Below are positions 15,483 to 24,358 of a stretch of 45,313 bases of DNA, in pieces. Source of the DNA: Candidatus Zambryskiibacteriota bacterium (lineage in GTDB: Bacteria > Patescibacteriota > Minisyncoccia > Phycocordibacterales > Zambryskibacteraceae); the NCBI GenBank assembly GCA_016180955.1, contig JACPAD010000003.1, positions 1 to 45,313 of the forward strand, in the 5' to 3' direction. A program made the translations under genes and the position numbers. The notes under the pieces were generated by a model. It did no database searches. It had not been told where the DNA came from and was given only the letters and a program-made list of their open reading frames with translations. Every line of letters starts with the position of its first letter. The stretch's first letter is position 1.

Positions 15483-16151
15483 ATGCCTGTCTACGAAATA
15501 GAAATCAAAAGTCTTCTCGGCGCTAAAGAAAATGCCGACAAACTTAGAGAAAAAATAAGCAAAAATGGCGCATCTTTGTTTGCGAAAAATAATCAGCTCA
15601 ATCATTATTTTGTTTTCTCTAATGCACTCAAGTTTAAAGACACTCTGCTTCCTTATGTAAGCGCGGATAAAAAAGAATCTTTCGAAAAAATTCTTGACGA
15701 AGGAAATAATTTTTCAGTTCGCACTCGCGATACGGATGGAGAGGTAAAATTGGTGGTAAAAGCTTCTATCGACGCGGACTCGAGCTATAACGGAGTATCT
15801 AGGATGGAGTTTGAAGATAAAATGAGCATAACTTTAGATGAATTAGACAGATTGCTTCTAAGCTCTGGGCTTGAATACCAAGCCAAATGGTCGCGTGAGC
15901 GCGAAGAGTACAAATTAGAAGATATAAGTATTTGCCTAGATAAAAACGCAGGCTACGGCTATTTGGCAGAATTTGAAAAGGTCGTGGAGGACAAATCTGC
16001 AGCTGAATCTATAAAAGAGAATTTATTGAAAAAGATGGCCAATTTCGGCGTAGAAGAGCTTCCTCAAGATAGGCTAGAAAGGATGTTTGCCTACTATAAT
16101 ACTAACTGGCGAGATTATTACGGGACTGATAAGGTGTTTAATATCAAATGA
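15483..16151 (+). CDS. CYTH domain protein (class IV adenylate cyclase/triphosphatase-like)
   Basis: MPVYEIEIKSLLG...NNFSVRTRDTDGEVKLVVKAS...REREEYKLEDISICLDKNAGYGYLAEFEKVVED. Confidence 0.83.
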   Translation: MPVYEIEIKSLLGAKENADKLREKISKNGASLFAKNNQLNHYFVFSNALKFKDTLLPYVSADKKESFEKILDEGNNFSVRTRDTDGEVKLVVKASIDADSSYNGVSRMEFEDKMSITLDELDRLLLSSGLEYQAKWSREREEYKLEDISICLDKNAGYGYLAEFEKVVEDKSAAESIKENLLKKMANFGVEELPQDRLERMFAYYNTNWRDYYGTDKVFNIK

Positions 16152-16152
16152 T

Positions 16153-16716
16153 ATGTTTTTATCTGATACAGATATAGAAAAGGCACTTAAGTCAGGGGAG
16201 ATAATTTTAAAACCATTTAATTCCGGTCGTCTTCAGCCGGTGAGTTATGATATTCGTCTCGGGAATAAGTTTATTGTGAATGATGAAAGTGCCACTTATA
16301 TTATTGACCCGGTCAAAAAAATTTATGCTAAAACCAGGGAAATTATTATCGGCGATGGAGAAGAATTCATCCTGCATCCCGGGGTTTCTGTCCTAGGTAT
16401 TTCTAAAGAATATTTCGGCTCCGACAAATACCTTATCCAAATTGGAGGGAAATCATCCTTGGCGCGTGTGGGACTGATGATTCACAATACAGCCGGCATT
16501 ATCAACCCAGAGCATTATCTCAATATTACCTTCGAGCTTACTAATCAAAATAATGTGCCAATCATATTGCGTCCAGGTATGGATATTGCCCAACTAACTT
16601 TCTCTACCCTCTCTTCCCCCTCTAAAAGAAGTTATAAGAAGCTCGGCCGTTTCGCTAAAAATAACTGGAATAATTTTGTGGCTAAAAAAGAAGTTAATAA
16701 AAAAAGAAAAAAATAA
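16153..16716 (+). CDS. dcd: dCTP deaminase
   Basis: MFLSDTDIEKALKSGEIILKPFNSGRLQPVSYDIRLGNKF...GGKSSLARVGLMIHNTAGIINPEHYLNITFELTNQNNVPIILRPGMDIAQLTF. Confidence 0.93.
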   Translation: MFLSDTDIEKALKSGEIILKPFNSGRLQPVSYDIRLGNKFIVNDESATYIIDPVKKIYAKTREIIIGDGEEFILHPGVSVLGISKEYFGSDKYLIQIGGKSSLARVGLMIHNTAGIINPEHYLNITFELTNQNNVPIILRPGMDIAQLTFSTLSSPSKRSYKKLGRFAKNNWNNFVAKKEVNKKRKK

Positions 16717-16717
16717 T

Positions 16718-17689
16718 ATGAACAACAAGCATCCAGAGTATCAGTATCTAGATTTATTAAGAAAAGTTTTTGAAGATGGCGAAGAACAAGTCGATAGCGG
16801 TACTGGTGTAAAGACTTATAGCGCTTTTGGCGCGCAGATGCGTTTCGACCTCTCAAAAGGTTTTCCGCTCTTAACTACTAAAAAAGTTTATTGGAACGGA
16901 GTATTACAAGAACTCTACTGGTTTTTGTCAGGGCAAAGCAATATCAAATATTTGGTAGATAACAATGTACATATCTGGGATGACTATCCATACAAAATAT
17001 ATAAAGAGAAATCTGACAAAGGCGAACTGCCGGCCTTAACTAAAGAAGAATTCGTCGACAAGATTAAAAATGATGCCAATTTTGCCGAAGCGCATGCTAA
17101 TCTCCCTCATGGTTATGGAGAATTTTGGCGCCGATGGCCGAGCACGGATGGTAAAACTATCGACCAGCTTGGGTGGGTTATAGAGGAATTAAAGAAAGAT
17201 CCAGATGCACACAATACCCTCGTTAGCTCCTGGAATCCGCAATATCTCTATGCTATGGCAGAGCCAGGGCAGGCAGCAAAGTTTCCTATCTGCCACAATC
17301 TCTACCAAGTCAATATAAAGAAAGGTAAGGTTTGCCTCCAACTCTACCAGCGAAGCGCGGATATGTTCCTTGGCGTGCCATTCAATATCGCTAGCTATGC
17401 CTTGCTCACAATAATTATTGCCGAAATCTTGGAACGCGAGCCGGGAGAATACATACATACGCTTGGAGATTTCCATATGTATGAGAATCATCGCGAGCAA
17501 ATAAAAGAACAGCTCTCAAGAGAGCCAAAGCCATTTCCAAAAATTTCTATTAAAGCTGAGAATGTGACACTGGATTCTTTCTTGCCTACTCAAGTTAAGC
17601 TTGAAAATTATGACCCACATCCGCCTATAAAAGCTGAATTGAGCGTAGTCGGTGGCTATAACCCTAAAATTCACGCTAAGAAGAATTGA
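16718..17689 (+). CDS. thyA: Thymidylate synthase
   Basis: YLDLLRKVFEDGEEQVDSGTGVKTYSAFGAQMRFDLSKGFPLLTTKKVYWNGVLQELYWFLSGQSNI...CHNLYQVNIKKGKVCLQLYQRSADMFLGVPFNIASYALL. Confidence 0.97.
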   Translation: MNNKHPEYQYLDLLRKVFEDGEEQVDSGTGVKTYSAFGAQMRFDLSKGFPLLTTKKVYWNGVLQELYWFLSGQSNIKYLVDNNVHIWDDYPYKIYKEKSDKGELPALTKEEFVDKIKNDANFAEAHANLPHGYGEFWRRWPSTDGKTIDQLGWVIEELKKDPDAHNTLVSSWNPQYLYAMAEPGQAAKFPICHNLYQVNIKKGKVCLQLYQRSADMFLGVPFNIASYALLTIIIAEILEREPGEYIHTLGDFHMYENHREQIKEQLSREPKPFPKISIKAENVTLDSFLPTQVKLENYDPHPPIKAELSVVGGYNPKIHAKKN

Positions 17690-18882
17690 TGAAAGATAAA
17701 GAAATTCAGAAACTGATTGAAAAGGAGACAAAGAGGCAAAAAAGCGTCATAAATCTTATCGCTTCAGAGAATTATGTCTCCCAAGACGTACTCAAGGCTC
17801 TGGGTTCAGAGCTAACTAATAAATATGCCGAAGGATATTCTGCTCATCGATATTACGGTGGAAATGAGTTCTCTGACAAAGTCGAAAATCTTGCTAAAAG
17901 CCGGGCATTAAAGCTCTTTAAGCTCTCTCCAAAAAAGTGGCATGTGAATGTCCAGGCTCTTTCCGGTTCGCCGGCAAATCTTGCTGTCTATCTTGGCCTA
18001 GTTCCACTTGGCGGCACTATCATGGGGATGTCCTTGACCGATGGGGGGCATCTCACGCACGGCCATAAGGTTTCTGCCACCGGGAAATTTTGGAAAGCTA
18101 TTCAATATGGAGTGGACCCAAAGACAGAAAGAATTGATTATGAAAAGCTAAAAAAGTTAGCCAAGAAAGAGAAGCCAAACATTATTGTAGCTGGTTTCAC
18201 TGCCTATCCGCGATTAGTAGATTATAAAAAATTCAGAGAAATAGCGGATAGCGTACGCCTGCCTGCCGGCAGGCAGGGAGCCTCTCTTATGGTCGATATG
18301 TCACACACGGCAGGGCTGGTAGCTGGGGGAGTAATAGCTTCTCCATTTCCGCATGCTAACGTGGTTACCACTACTACCCACAAAACATTGCGCGGACCAA
18401 GAAGCGCATTAATATTTTCCCGTATTGATGAGCGGGAATTATACAAAAAGATTGATCGCGCCGTTTTCCCCGGGCTCCAAGGCGGGCCGCATTTAAACCA
18501 AATTGCAGCTGTTGCGGTCGCTCTCAAAGAAGCCTCAACCCCTGCTTTTAAAAAATATGCCAAGCAAGTGGTCAAAAATACAAAGGCTCTCACGGACGAA
18601 CTGAAAAGGCTCGGTTGGAGAATTGTCTCTGGTGGAACGGATACCCATCTCGCTCTTGTCGACACGTGGATGGGGGGCAAGGGGATATCTGGCAAGGAAG
18701 CGAGCGATAGGTTAGAGAAGGCTGGAATTATAGTGAATAAAAATACTATTCCTGGGGAAACTAGAAGTCCTATGGACCCATCTGGTATTCGTATTGGTAC
18801 CGCGGCGGAGACTACGCGCGGAAGCAAAGAAAGGGATATGATTAAGATTGCCCGAAAGATTGATAGAATATTGAGAGTGTGA
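17689..18882 (+). CDS. glyA: Serine hydroxymethyltransferase
   Basis: INLIASENYVSQDVLKALGSELTNKYAEGYSAHRYYGGNEF...LMVDMSHTAGLVAGG...VTTTTHKTLRGPRSALIF. Confidence 0.97.
   Translation: MKDKEIQKLIEKETKRQKSVINLIASENYVSQDVLKALGSELTNKYAEGYSAHRYYGGNEFSDKVENLAKSRALKLFKLSPKKWHVNVQALSGSPANLAVYLGLVPLGGTIMGMSLTDGGHLTHGHKVSATGKFWKAIQYGVDPKTERIDYEKLKKLAKKEKPNIIVAGFTAYPRLVDYKKFREIADSVRLPAGRQGASLMVDMSHTAGLVAGGVIASPFPHANVVTTTTHKTLRGPRSALIFSRIDERELYKKIDRAVFPGLQGGPHLNQIAAVAVALKEASTPAFKKYAKQVVKNTKALTDELKRLGWRIVSGGTDTHLALVDTWMGGKGISGKEASDRLEKAGIIVNKNTIPGETRSPMDPSGIRIGTAAETTRGSKERDMIKIARKIDRILRV
18258..18277 (+). repeat. In-frame palindrome CCTGCCTGCCGGCAGGCAGG inside glyA (encodes LPAGRQ)
   Basis: Perfect 20-bp palindrome; peptide RLPAGRQG interrupts the usual FREIAD-(x)-LMVDMSH spacing. 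Confidence 0.85.
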
Positions 18883-20435
18883 TAGCAAAAGAAATAAGGA
18901 CATTTGTCGAACGAGCACTTAAAAAGCTTGGTATTACCGAGACAGAATTTGTCGTGGAGCACCCAACCGATTTGAAAATGGGGGACTATTCTACCAATGT
19001 CGGCATCAAAACCGATAAAGCCAAGGAGATTTTCAACCACTTGGCGGTCCAACCGCCAAGTGGGGTAGAAAGAGTGGATTTAGCTGGGCCTGGGTTTATA
19101 AACTTTTATTTATCAAAAGAATTCTTTAAAGAAAATCTTAAGGAAATTATTGATGCCGGAGAAAATTTCGGGAAAAATGAAAATCTAAAGAGCCAGAAAT
19201 TCTTTATTGAACATACCCAGCCGAATCCGTTCAAGACCTTTCACATCGGGCATCTGATGAATAATACGATTGGCGAGTCAATAGCGAGAATCGTTGAAGC
19301 AAACGGGGCGGAAGTAAAGACGGCAAGTTACCACGGTGATGTAGGTATGCACGTGGCCAAGACATTGTGGAAAGGGGATTATGCCGCCGGGGCGAAGGCC
19401 TTTGAAGATGATCCGGTAGCCAAAAAAGAAATTGAGGACTTAAACAGGAAAATATATGACCGCTCTGATCCGGAAATAAATGCAAAATATGATGAAGGCC
19501 GAAAAAAGTCACTTGAGGAGTTTAAAGAAATTTACAAAAGATTGGGCACCAAATTTGATTTCAACTTTTTCGAAAGTGAGACAGCGGAGATTGGGAAAAA
19601 GATTGTGTTGGGAAATATCGGCAAAGTTTTTGAAGAAAGCGAAGGGGCAATAATATTTAAGGGAGAAAAGGCAGGGCTCCACACCAGAGTCTTTCTCAAT
19701 TCTGACAAATTACCGACTTATGAAGCGAAAGAAGTCGGTCTGGCAAAGATAAAGAAAGAAAAATTTCCTTTTGATTTATCGATGACAGTAACAGCTAATG
19801 AGCAAGATGCGTTTTTCGACGTAGTGGAGGCGGCTATAGGAGAAGTATTCCCGGAACTGAAAGGCAAACTGAAGCATCTTTCGCATGGAATGCTAAGACT
19901 TCCAACAGGAAAAATGTCGTCTAGAACAGGAGATATCATCACTGCCGAAGAATTAATTGAGGAAGTAAAAGGAAAAGTAAAAGATGATGAGCAAGTGGCT
20001 ATTGGGGCTATCAAATATATGATACTCCGGCAAGCTATCGGCAATGACATCGTCTTCGACTTTGAGAAGTCTGTTTCGACAGAAGGCGATTCTGGAGTTT
20101 ATTTACAGTATGCTCACGCTCGAGCTAATTCTATTCTTGAAAAAGCTAAAAATACGGCTAAAAACATCAACTTGGAGGTTGAGCTTCCAAGTAAAACACG
20201 GGAGGTAGAAAAACTTTTATACAGATTTCCGGAGATAGTGGAGAGAGCCGGAGCCGAATACGCGCCAAACTACATTACAACTTACCTTACTAAACTTGCT
20301 TCGGCATTTAATAATTTTTATGCGCACGAACAAATCATAGGCGATCCGTATCGTCTTGCTGTTACTCAAGCGTTCCAAATAGTGATGAAAAACGGCCTAA
20401 ATATTTTGGGAATCCCAGCTCCCGAAAGGATGTAA
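18879..20435 (+). CDS. argS: Arginyl-tRNA synthetase
   Basis: FFIEHTQPNPFKTFHIGHLMNNTIGESIARIVEANGAEVKTASYHGDVGMHVAK...LSHGMLRLPTGKMSSRTGDIITAEELIEEV. Confidence 0.96.
   Translation: MIAKEIRTFVERALKKLGITETEFVVEHPTDLKMGDYSTNVGIKTDKAKEIFNHLAVQPPSGVERVDLAGPGFINFYLSKEFFKENLKEIIDAGENFGKNENLKSQKFFIEHTQPNPFKTFHIGHLMNNTIGESIARIVEANGAEVKTASYHGDVGMHVAKTLWKGDYAAGAKAFEDDPVAKKEIEDLNRKIYDRSDPEINAKYDEGRKKSLEEFKEIYKRLGTKFDFNFFESETAEIGKKIVLGNIGKVFEESEGAIIFKGEKAGLHTRVFLNSDKLPTYEAKEVGLAKIKKEKFPFDLSMTVTANEQDAFFDVVEAAIGEVFPELKGKLKHLSHGMLRLPTGKMSSRTGDIITAEELIEEVKGKVKDDEQVAIGAIKYMILRQAIGNDIVFDFEKSVSTEGDSGVYLQYAHARANSILEKAKNTAKNINLEVELPSKTREVEKLLYRFPEIVERAGAEYAPNYITTYLTKLASAFNNFYAHEQIIGDPYRLAVTQAFQIVMKNGLNILGIPAPERM
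19039..19061 (+). repeat. Palindrome ACTTGGCGGT-CCA-ACCGCCAAGT inside argS
   Basis: Identical 23-mer occurs at 42350-42372 in an unrelated gene; encodes LAVQPPS at both sites. Confidence 0.9.
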
Positions 20436-20457
20436 AAAGTGTTAAAATAGCCAAAAT

Positions 20458-23400
20458 ATGGCAGATAAATCAGAACGCGCTTTAAGAGAGGAGGAAATTC
20501 TCCAATTCTGGAAGGAAAATAAGATTTTTGAAAAAAGCTTAGAAAAGAAAGCTCCGAAAGGCGAGTTTATTTTCTACGACGGGCCGCCGTTTGCCACCGG
20601 TCTGCCGCATGCAGGCAGTCTTTTATCCTCTGTGATTAAAGACGTGATTCCTCGCTACAAAACGATGCGCGGTTACCATGTGCGTCGTAGATGGGGCTGG
20701 GATTGCCACGGCCTGCCAATCGAAAATATGATTGAGAAAGAGCTTGGCATAAAAGACAAGAAGGAGATCGAAGAAAAGATAGGAATTAAAGCTTTCAACG
20801 AAGCCTGTCGAGCGTCGGTGTTGCGCTATGTCCATGAATGGAAGCATTATATAGACCGTGTAGGCCGCTGGGTTGAGTACGACAATGCGTATAAAACGAT
20901 GGACAACTCTTACATCGAGAGTGTCTGGAATGCGCTAAAAGAGATAAATAAAAAGGGATTGTTATATGAAGGCAGAAAAGTGCTTTTGTATTGCCCTCAT
21001 TGCGAGACACCGATTGCAAAGGCTGAAATCGCAATGGACCATAGTTACAAAGACCTGACCGAAGAGTCGGTCTATGTGAAATTTCCCGCCAGAGAGGGCG
21101 GGTCCGCCAACCCGAATGGCGGAAAGAAGTACTTCCTTGCCTGGACAACAACCCCGTGGACTTTACCAGGTAACGTCGCTCTGGCTGTCGGTAGGGATAT
21201 TGATTATGTCGAAGTAGAACATGTAAAGGGAAATTATATTTTAGCAAAGGATAGACTCTCAATAATCTCTGGAGAATATAAGGTTCTTCGAGAAATGAAA
21301 GGCAGTGAGCTGGTCGGTATGGAGTATGAACCTATCTACGAAATCCCTGCCGCCAAAGAAAGCGGCAAAAAGGCTTGGTATGTAACAGATGCTGATTTCG
21401 TGACGACAGAAGAAGGTACTGGCATAGTGCATACAGCAGTATTGTACGGCGAAGACGACTACACCCTGGGTGTCGCTCTTGACTTACCTATGGCGCAGCT
21501 CCTTGATTCAGCTGGGCATTTTAACGAAAAAGCACCGGAAATTATTAGAGGACAATATTTCAAGAAAGCGGAAAAGACTATCAAAGAAGACTTGGAGAAA
21601 AGAGACTTGCTCTTCAAAAAAGAGTTGCATAACCACTCATATCCGCACTGCCACCGCTGCGGTACTGAACTTTTGTATAACGCGATTTCTTCTTGGTTTA
21701 TCAATATTCAGAAAGTGAAGGACAGAATGATAAAACTTAACGAGAAAATAAACTGGGTGCCAGAGCACCTAAAACACGGCCGCTTCTTGAATATTGTAGA
21801 GAATGCACCGGACTGGACGATATCGCGCAATCGTTACTGGGCGGCGCCTTTGCCCATCTGGAAGGATGAAAATGGCAAGATAGTTTTAGTGGGCTCTTTA
21901 GATGAACTTAAAAAGCATACTAAAAAATCAGGCAATAAATATTTCATAATGCGTCATGGTGAGGCTATTGATAATGCAAAGCATATTCTCGATCCGAAGG
22001 GTGACCCTAATAATCATCTGACGGAAAATGGGAGGGAAGAAACAATTTCCGCTTCGAAAGCACTCAAGCGGAAAAAAATCAATATGATTGCCGTCTCGCC
22101 GTTTCTGCGCACCCGAGAGACCGCTGAAGTAGTCAAACTTGAACTCGGCTTGTCAGAGGAAGCTGTTATGATCGACAATCGCTTGCATGAATTCAACGAA
22201 TCGGAACAGAAAGCTGTGCTCAAACGCATGGGCGAATTCATTTTTGACATAGAAAGTCGTTATACTCAAAAAAATATTCTCGTTATTTCCCACGGCAATC
22301 CACTATGGATGCTGGAGCAAATTGCCGCGGGGCAGTCTAGCAATGATTTCTCAGAAAGAAAGATGTTTCGTACTGCCGAAGTCCGAGAATTACCTTTCGC
22401 TCCATATCCTCACAATGACAATTTTGAACTCGACCTCCATCGCCCTTACATAGATGAAATAGAGCTTGAGAAGGACGGCAAACCTCTTAAAAGAATTCCG
22501 GAAGTGATTGATGGCTGGGTGGAGTCTGCTTCCATGCCTTTTGCCGAGTATCACTATCCATTTGAAAATAAAAAAGAGTTTGAGTCGCGCTTCCCGGGAG
22601 ATTTTGTGGCTGAATACATTGCCCAGACGCGCACTTGGTTCTACTACATGCACGCGGTAGCTGTCATTCTGTTTAATAATATCGCCTTCAAAAACGTGGT
22701 TTCCACCGGCAATGTCTTGGCTAAAGACGGCTTGAAATTGAGTAAATCCAAAGGGAATTACACTGACCCCCTGATACTCCTAGACGATATGGGGGCGGAC
22801 GCTTTCCGCTACTACCTAATGTTCTCTGTCGTGATGCGGTCCGAGGACATGCTCTTCAAAGATGAAGAAGTGAAAGAAGTTCATAACAGAGTGATAAATA
22901 TGTTATCAAACTCGTTTAATTTCTATAAGCTGTATGCTGGCGAAACTGCGGACGCCAGGCATCCACAGAATGTCTTAGATCAATGGATTATCGCGCGTCT
23001 TGATGAATTGACTCAAGAGATTACCGAAGCAATGGAAAAATATGACATGGTGCGCGCTACCCGCCCTGTTAAAGACTTTGTTTCCGATCTGTCCACTTGG
23101 TATATCAGAAGGTCCCGCGAGAGATTTAAAGTTGGAGATAAAGAAGCTCTGGCCACAGCGCGACGTGTATTTCTTGAGTTCTCAAAACTTATTGCTCCGG
23201 TAATGCCTTTTATCGCCGAAGATATTTATCAGAAAGTAAGAGAGACCAATGACCCGCCAAGCGTGCATCTCTCCTCTTGGCCGGAAGGAGAAAAGGTAGA
23301 TAAGCAAATTATTAATGATATGAATGGAGCAAGGAAGATAGTAACGCTTGCTCTTGAGGCGCGCGCGAAAGCAAATATAAAAGTCAGGCAGCCATTGCAG

Positions 23401-23712
23401 GAATTAAGATTAAAGATTCAGGATTTAGGAATGGAGTATTTAGAAATTATTAAAGACGAGTTGAATGTGAAATCTATCGTGGTTGATGAAAATCTTACGC
23501 AAGAAGTTGAGCTCGATATAACCTTAACTCCGGAACTTATCGAAGAAGGCAAAGTACGCGATGCAATACGAGCGGTGCAGGAGTGGAGGAAAGAACAAGG
23601 TCTCAATCCGCACGACAAAGCTGAGTATGAAATATCATCTGAAAAAGTAGAATTCTTTACTAAATATAAGAAGGAAATTGAACGAGCAACGAACGTGCGG
23701 ATTGTGAATTAA
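20458..23712 (+). CDS. ileS: Isoleucyl-tRNA synthetase with inserted histidine-phosphatase-like domain
   Basis: PPFATGLPHAGSLLSSVIKDVIPRYKTMRGYHVRRRWGWDCHGLPIEN...AWTTTPWTLPGN...KLSKSKGNYTDP; YFIMRHGEAIDNAK...AVSPFLRTRETAEVV...VISHGNPLWML inserted before DLHRPYIDEI. Confidence 0.96.
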   Translation: MADKSERALREEEILQFWKENKIFEKSLEKKAPKGEFIFYDGPPFATGLPHAGSLLSSVIKDVIPRYKTMRGYHVRRRWGWDCHGLPIENMIEKELGIKDKKEIEEKIGIKAFNEACRASVLRYVHEWKHYIDRVGRWVEYDNAYKTMDNSYIESVWNALKEINKKGLLYEGRKVLLYCPHCETPIAKAEIAMDHSYKDLTEESVYVKFPAREGGSANPNGGKKYFLAWTTTPWTLPGNVALAVGRDIDYVEVEHVKGNYILAKDRLSIISGEYKVLREMKGSELVGMEYEPIYEIPAAKESGKKAWYVTDADFVTTEEGTGIVHTAVLYGEDDYTLGVALDLPMAQLLDSAGHFNEKAPEIIRGQYFKKAEKTIKEDLEKRDLLFKKELHNHSYPHCHRCGTELLYNAISSWFINIQKVKDRMIKLNEKINWVPEHLKHGRFLNIVENAPDWTISRNRYWAAPLPIWKDENGKIVLVGSLDELKKHTKKSGNKYFIMRHGEAIDNAKHILDPKGDPNNHLTENGREETISASKALKRKKINMIAVSPFLRTRETAEVVKLELGLSEEAVMIDNRLHEFNESEQKAVLKRMGEFIFDIESRYTQKNILVISHGNPLWMLEQIAAGQSSNDFSERKMFRTAEVRELPFAPYPHNDNFELDLHRPYIDEIELEKDGKPLKRIPEVIDGWVESASMPFAEYHYPFENKKEFESRFPGDFVAEYIAQTRTWFYYMHAVAVILFNNIAFKNVVSTGNVLAKDGLKLSKSKGNYTDPLILLDDMGADAFRYYLMFSVVMRSEDMLFKDEEVKEVHNRVINMLSNSFNFYKLYAGETADARHPQNVLDQWIIARLDELTQEITEAMEKYDMVRATRPVKDFVSDLSTWYIRRSRERFKVGDKEALATARRVFLEFSKLIAPVMPFIAEDIYQKVRETNDPPSVHLSSWPEGEKVDKQIINDMNGARKIVTLALEARAKANIKVRQPLQELRLKIQDLGMEYLEIIKDELNVKSIVVDENLTQEVELDITLTPELIEEGKVRDAIRAVQEWRKEQGLNPHDKAEYEISSEKVEFFTKYKKEIERATNVRIVN

Positions 23713-23713
23713 C

Positions 23714-23746
23714 CTAATTATTCTAATTAACCTAATTGACCTAAAT
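23714..23746 (+). repeat. Left flanking array (CTAATT, 9-bp period) of the four-helix-bundle cassette
   Basis: CTAATT at 23714, 23723, 23732 and CTAAAT at 23741; exact 9-bp spacing. Confidence 0.75.
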
Positions 23747-23747
23747 A

Positions 23748-24107
23748 ATGTCTCAAGCTCCAAATCCGAAATATGATCTTGAGGAAAGAACCGCCAAGTT
23801 TGGCGAAGAAATAATAAAGTTTTGCCGTTCTTTACCACACAATGAAATTACCAAGCCGGTAATAAATCAGTTGGTGAAGTGTGGCACCAGCGTCGGAGCT
23901 AATTATTGCGAAGCTGATGACGCCGAAAGTTCAAAAGACTTTAAGCATAAAATTGGCATTTGCAAGAAAGAATCCAGAGAATCCAAGCATTTCTTGCGAA
24001 TGAGTGCTATTGCTTGCCCTGAAAAAAAGGAAAACGCCAGAAAATTATGGACAGAAGCCAAAGAGCTGAACCTGATATTCAACTCAATTTACAAGAAGAT
24101 AAAATGA
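23748..24107 (+). CDS. Four-helix bundle protein (23S rRNA IVS-encoded/S23-like family)
   Basis: DLEERTAKFGEEIIKFCRSLPHNEITKPVINQLVKCGTSVGANYCEADDAESSKDFKHKIGICKKESRESKHFLRM. Confidence 0.9.
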   Translation: MSQAPNPKYDLEERTAKFGEEIIKFCRSLPHNEITKPVINQLVKCGTSVGANYCEADDAESSKDFKHKIGICKKESRESKHFLRMSAIACPEKKENARKLWTEAKELNLIFNSIYKKIK

Positions 24108-24295
24108 AAAAATCTAGAGATAATTTATTGGTAAAAGTGTTATTGTTGATACGAAAAAATCCGGGGATAAGACCGCGAGAATTAAATAATCTATTGAATC
24201 TGGAACATTCAGCAAGTTTGCGCAATCACTTAATTAAACAAGGATTAATACGAAAGAAAAGAAAAGGTTCGGTTGTGCACTATTATGTTATTTAA
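24104..24295 (+). CDS. Small winged-helix-like protein
   Basis: MKKSRDNLLVKVLLLIRKNPGIRPRELNNLLNLEHSASLRNHLIKQGLIRKKRKGSVVHYYVI; overlaps the stop of the previous gene (ATGA). Confidence 0.7.
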   Translation: MKKSRDNLLVKVLLLIRKNPGIRPRELNNLLNLEHSASLRNHLIKQGLIRKKRKGSVVHYYVI

Positions 24296-24313
24296 TTTTG
24301 ATATTGGGGTTTG

Positions 24314-24345
24314 TTTAGAACAATTAGAATAATTAGGTCAATTAG
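24314..24345 (-). repeat. Right flanking array (AATTAG, 9-bp period), inverted relative to 23714-23746
   Basis: TTTAGA at 24314, AATTAG at 24322, 24331, 24340. Confidence 0.75.
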
Positions 24346-24358
24346 AATAATTCTCTCC

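Noticed and set aside
23714-24345. CRISPR-like array
   Set aside because: Repeats are 6-9 bp with 9-bp period and no unique spacers; no cas genes anywhere in the window.
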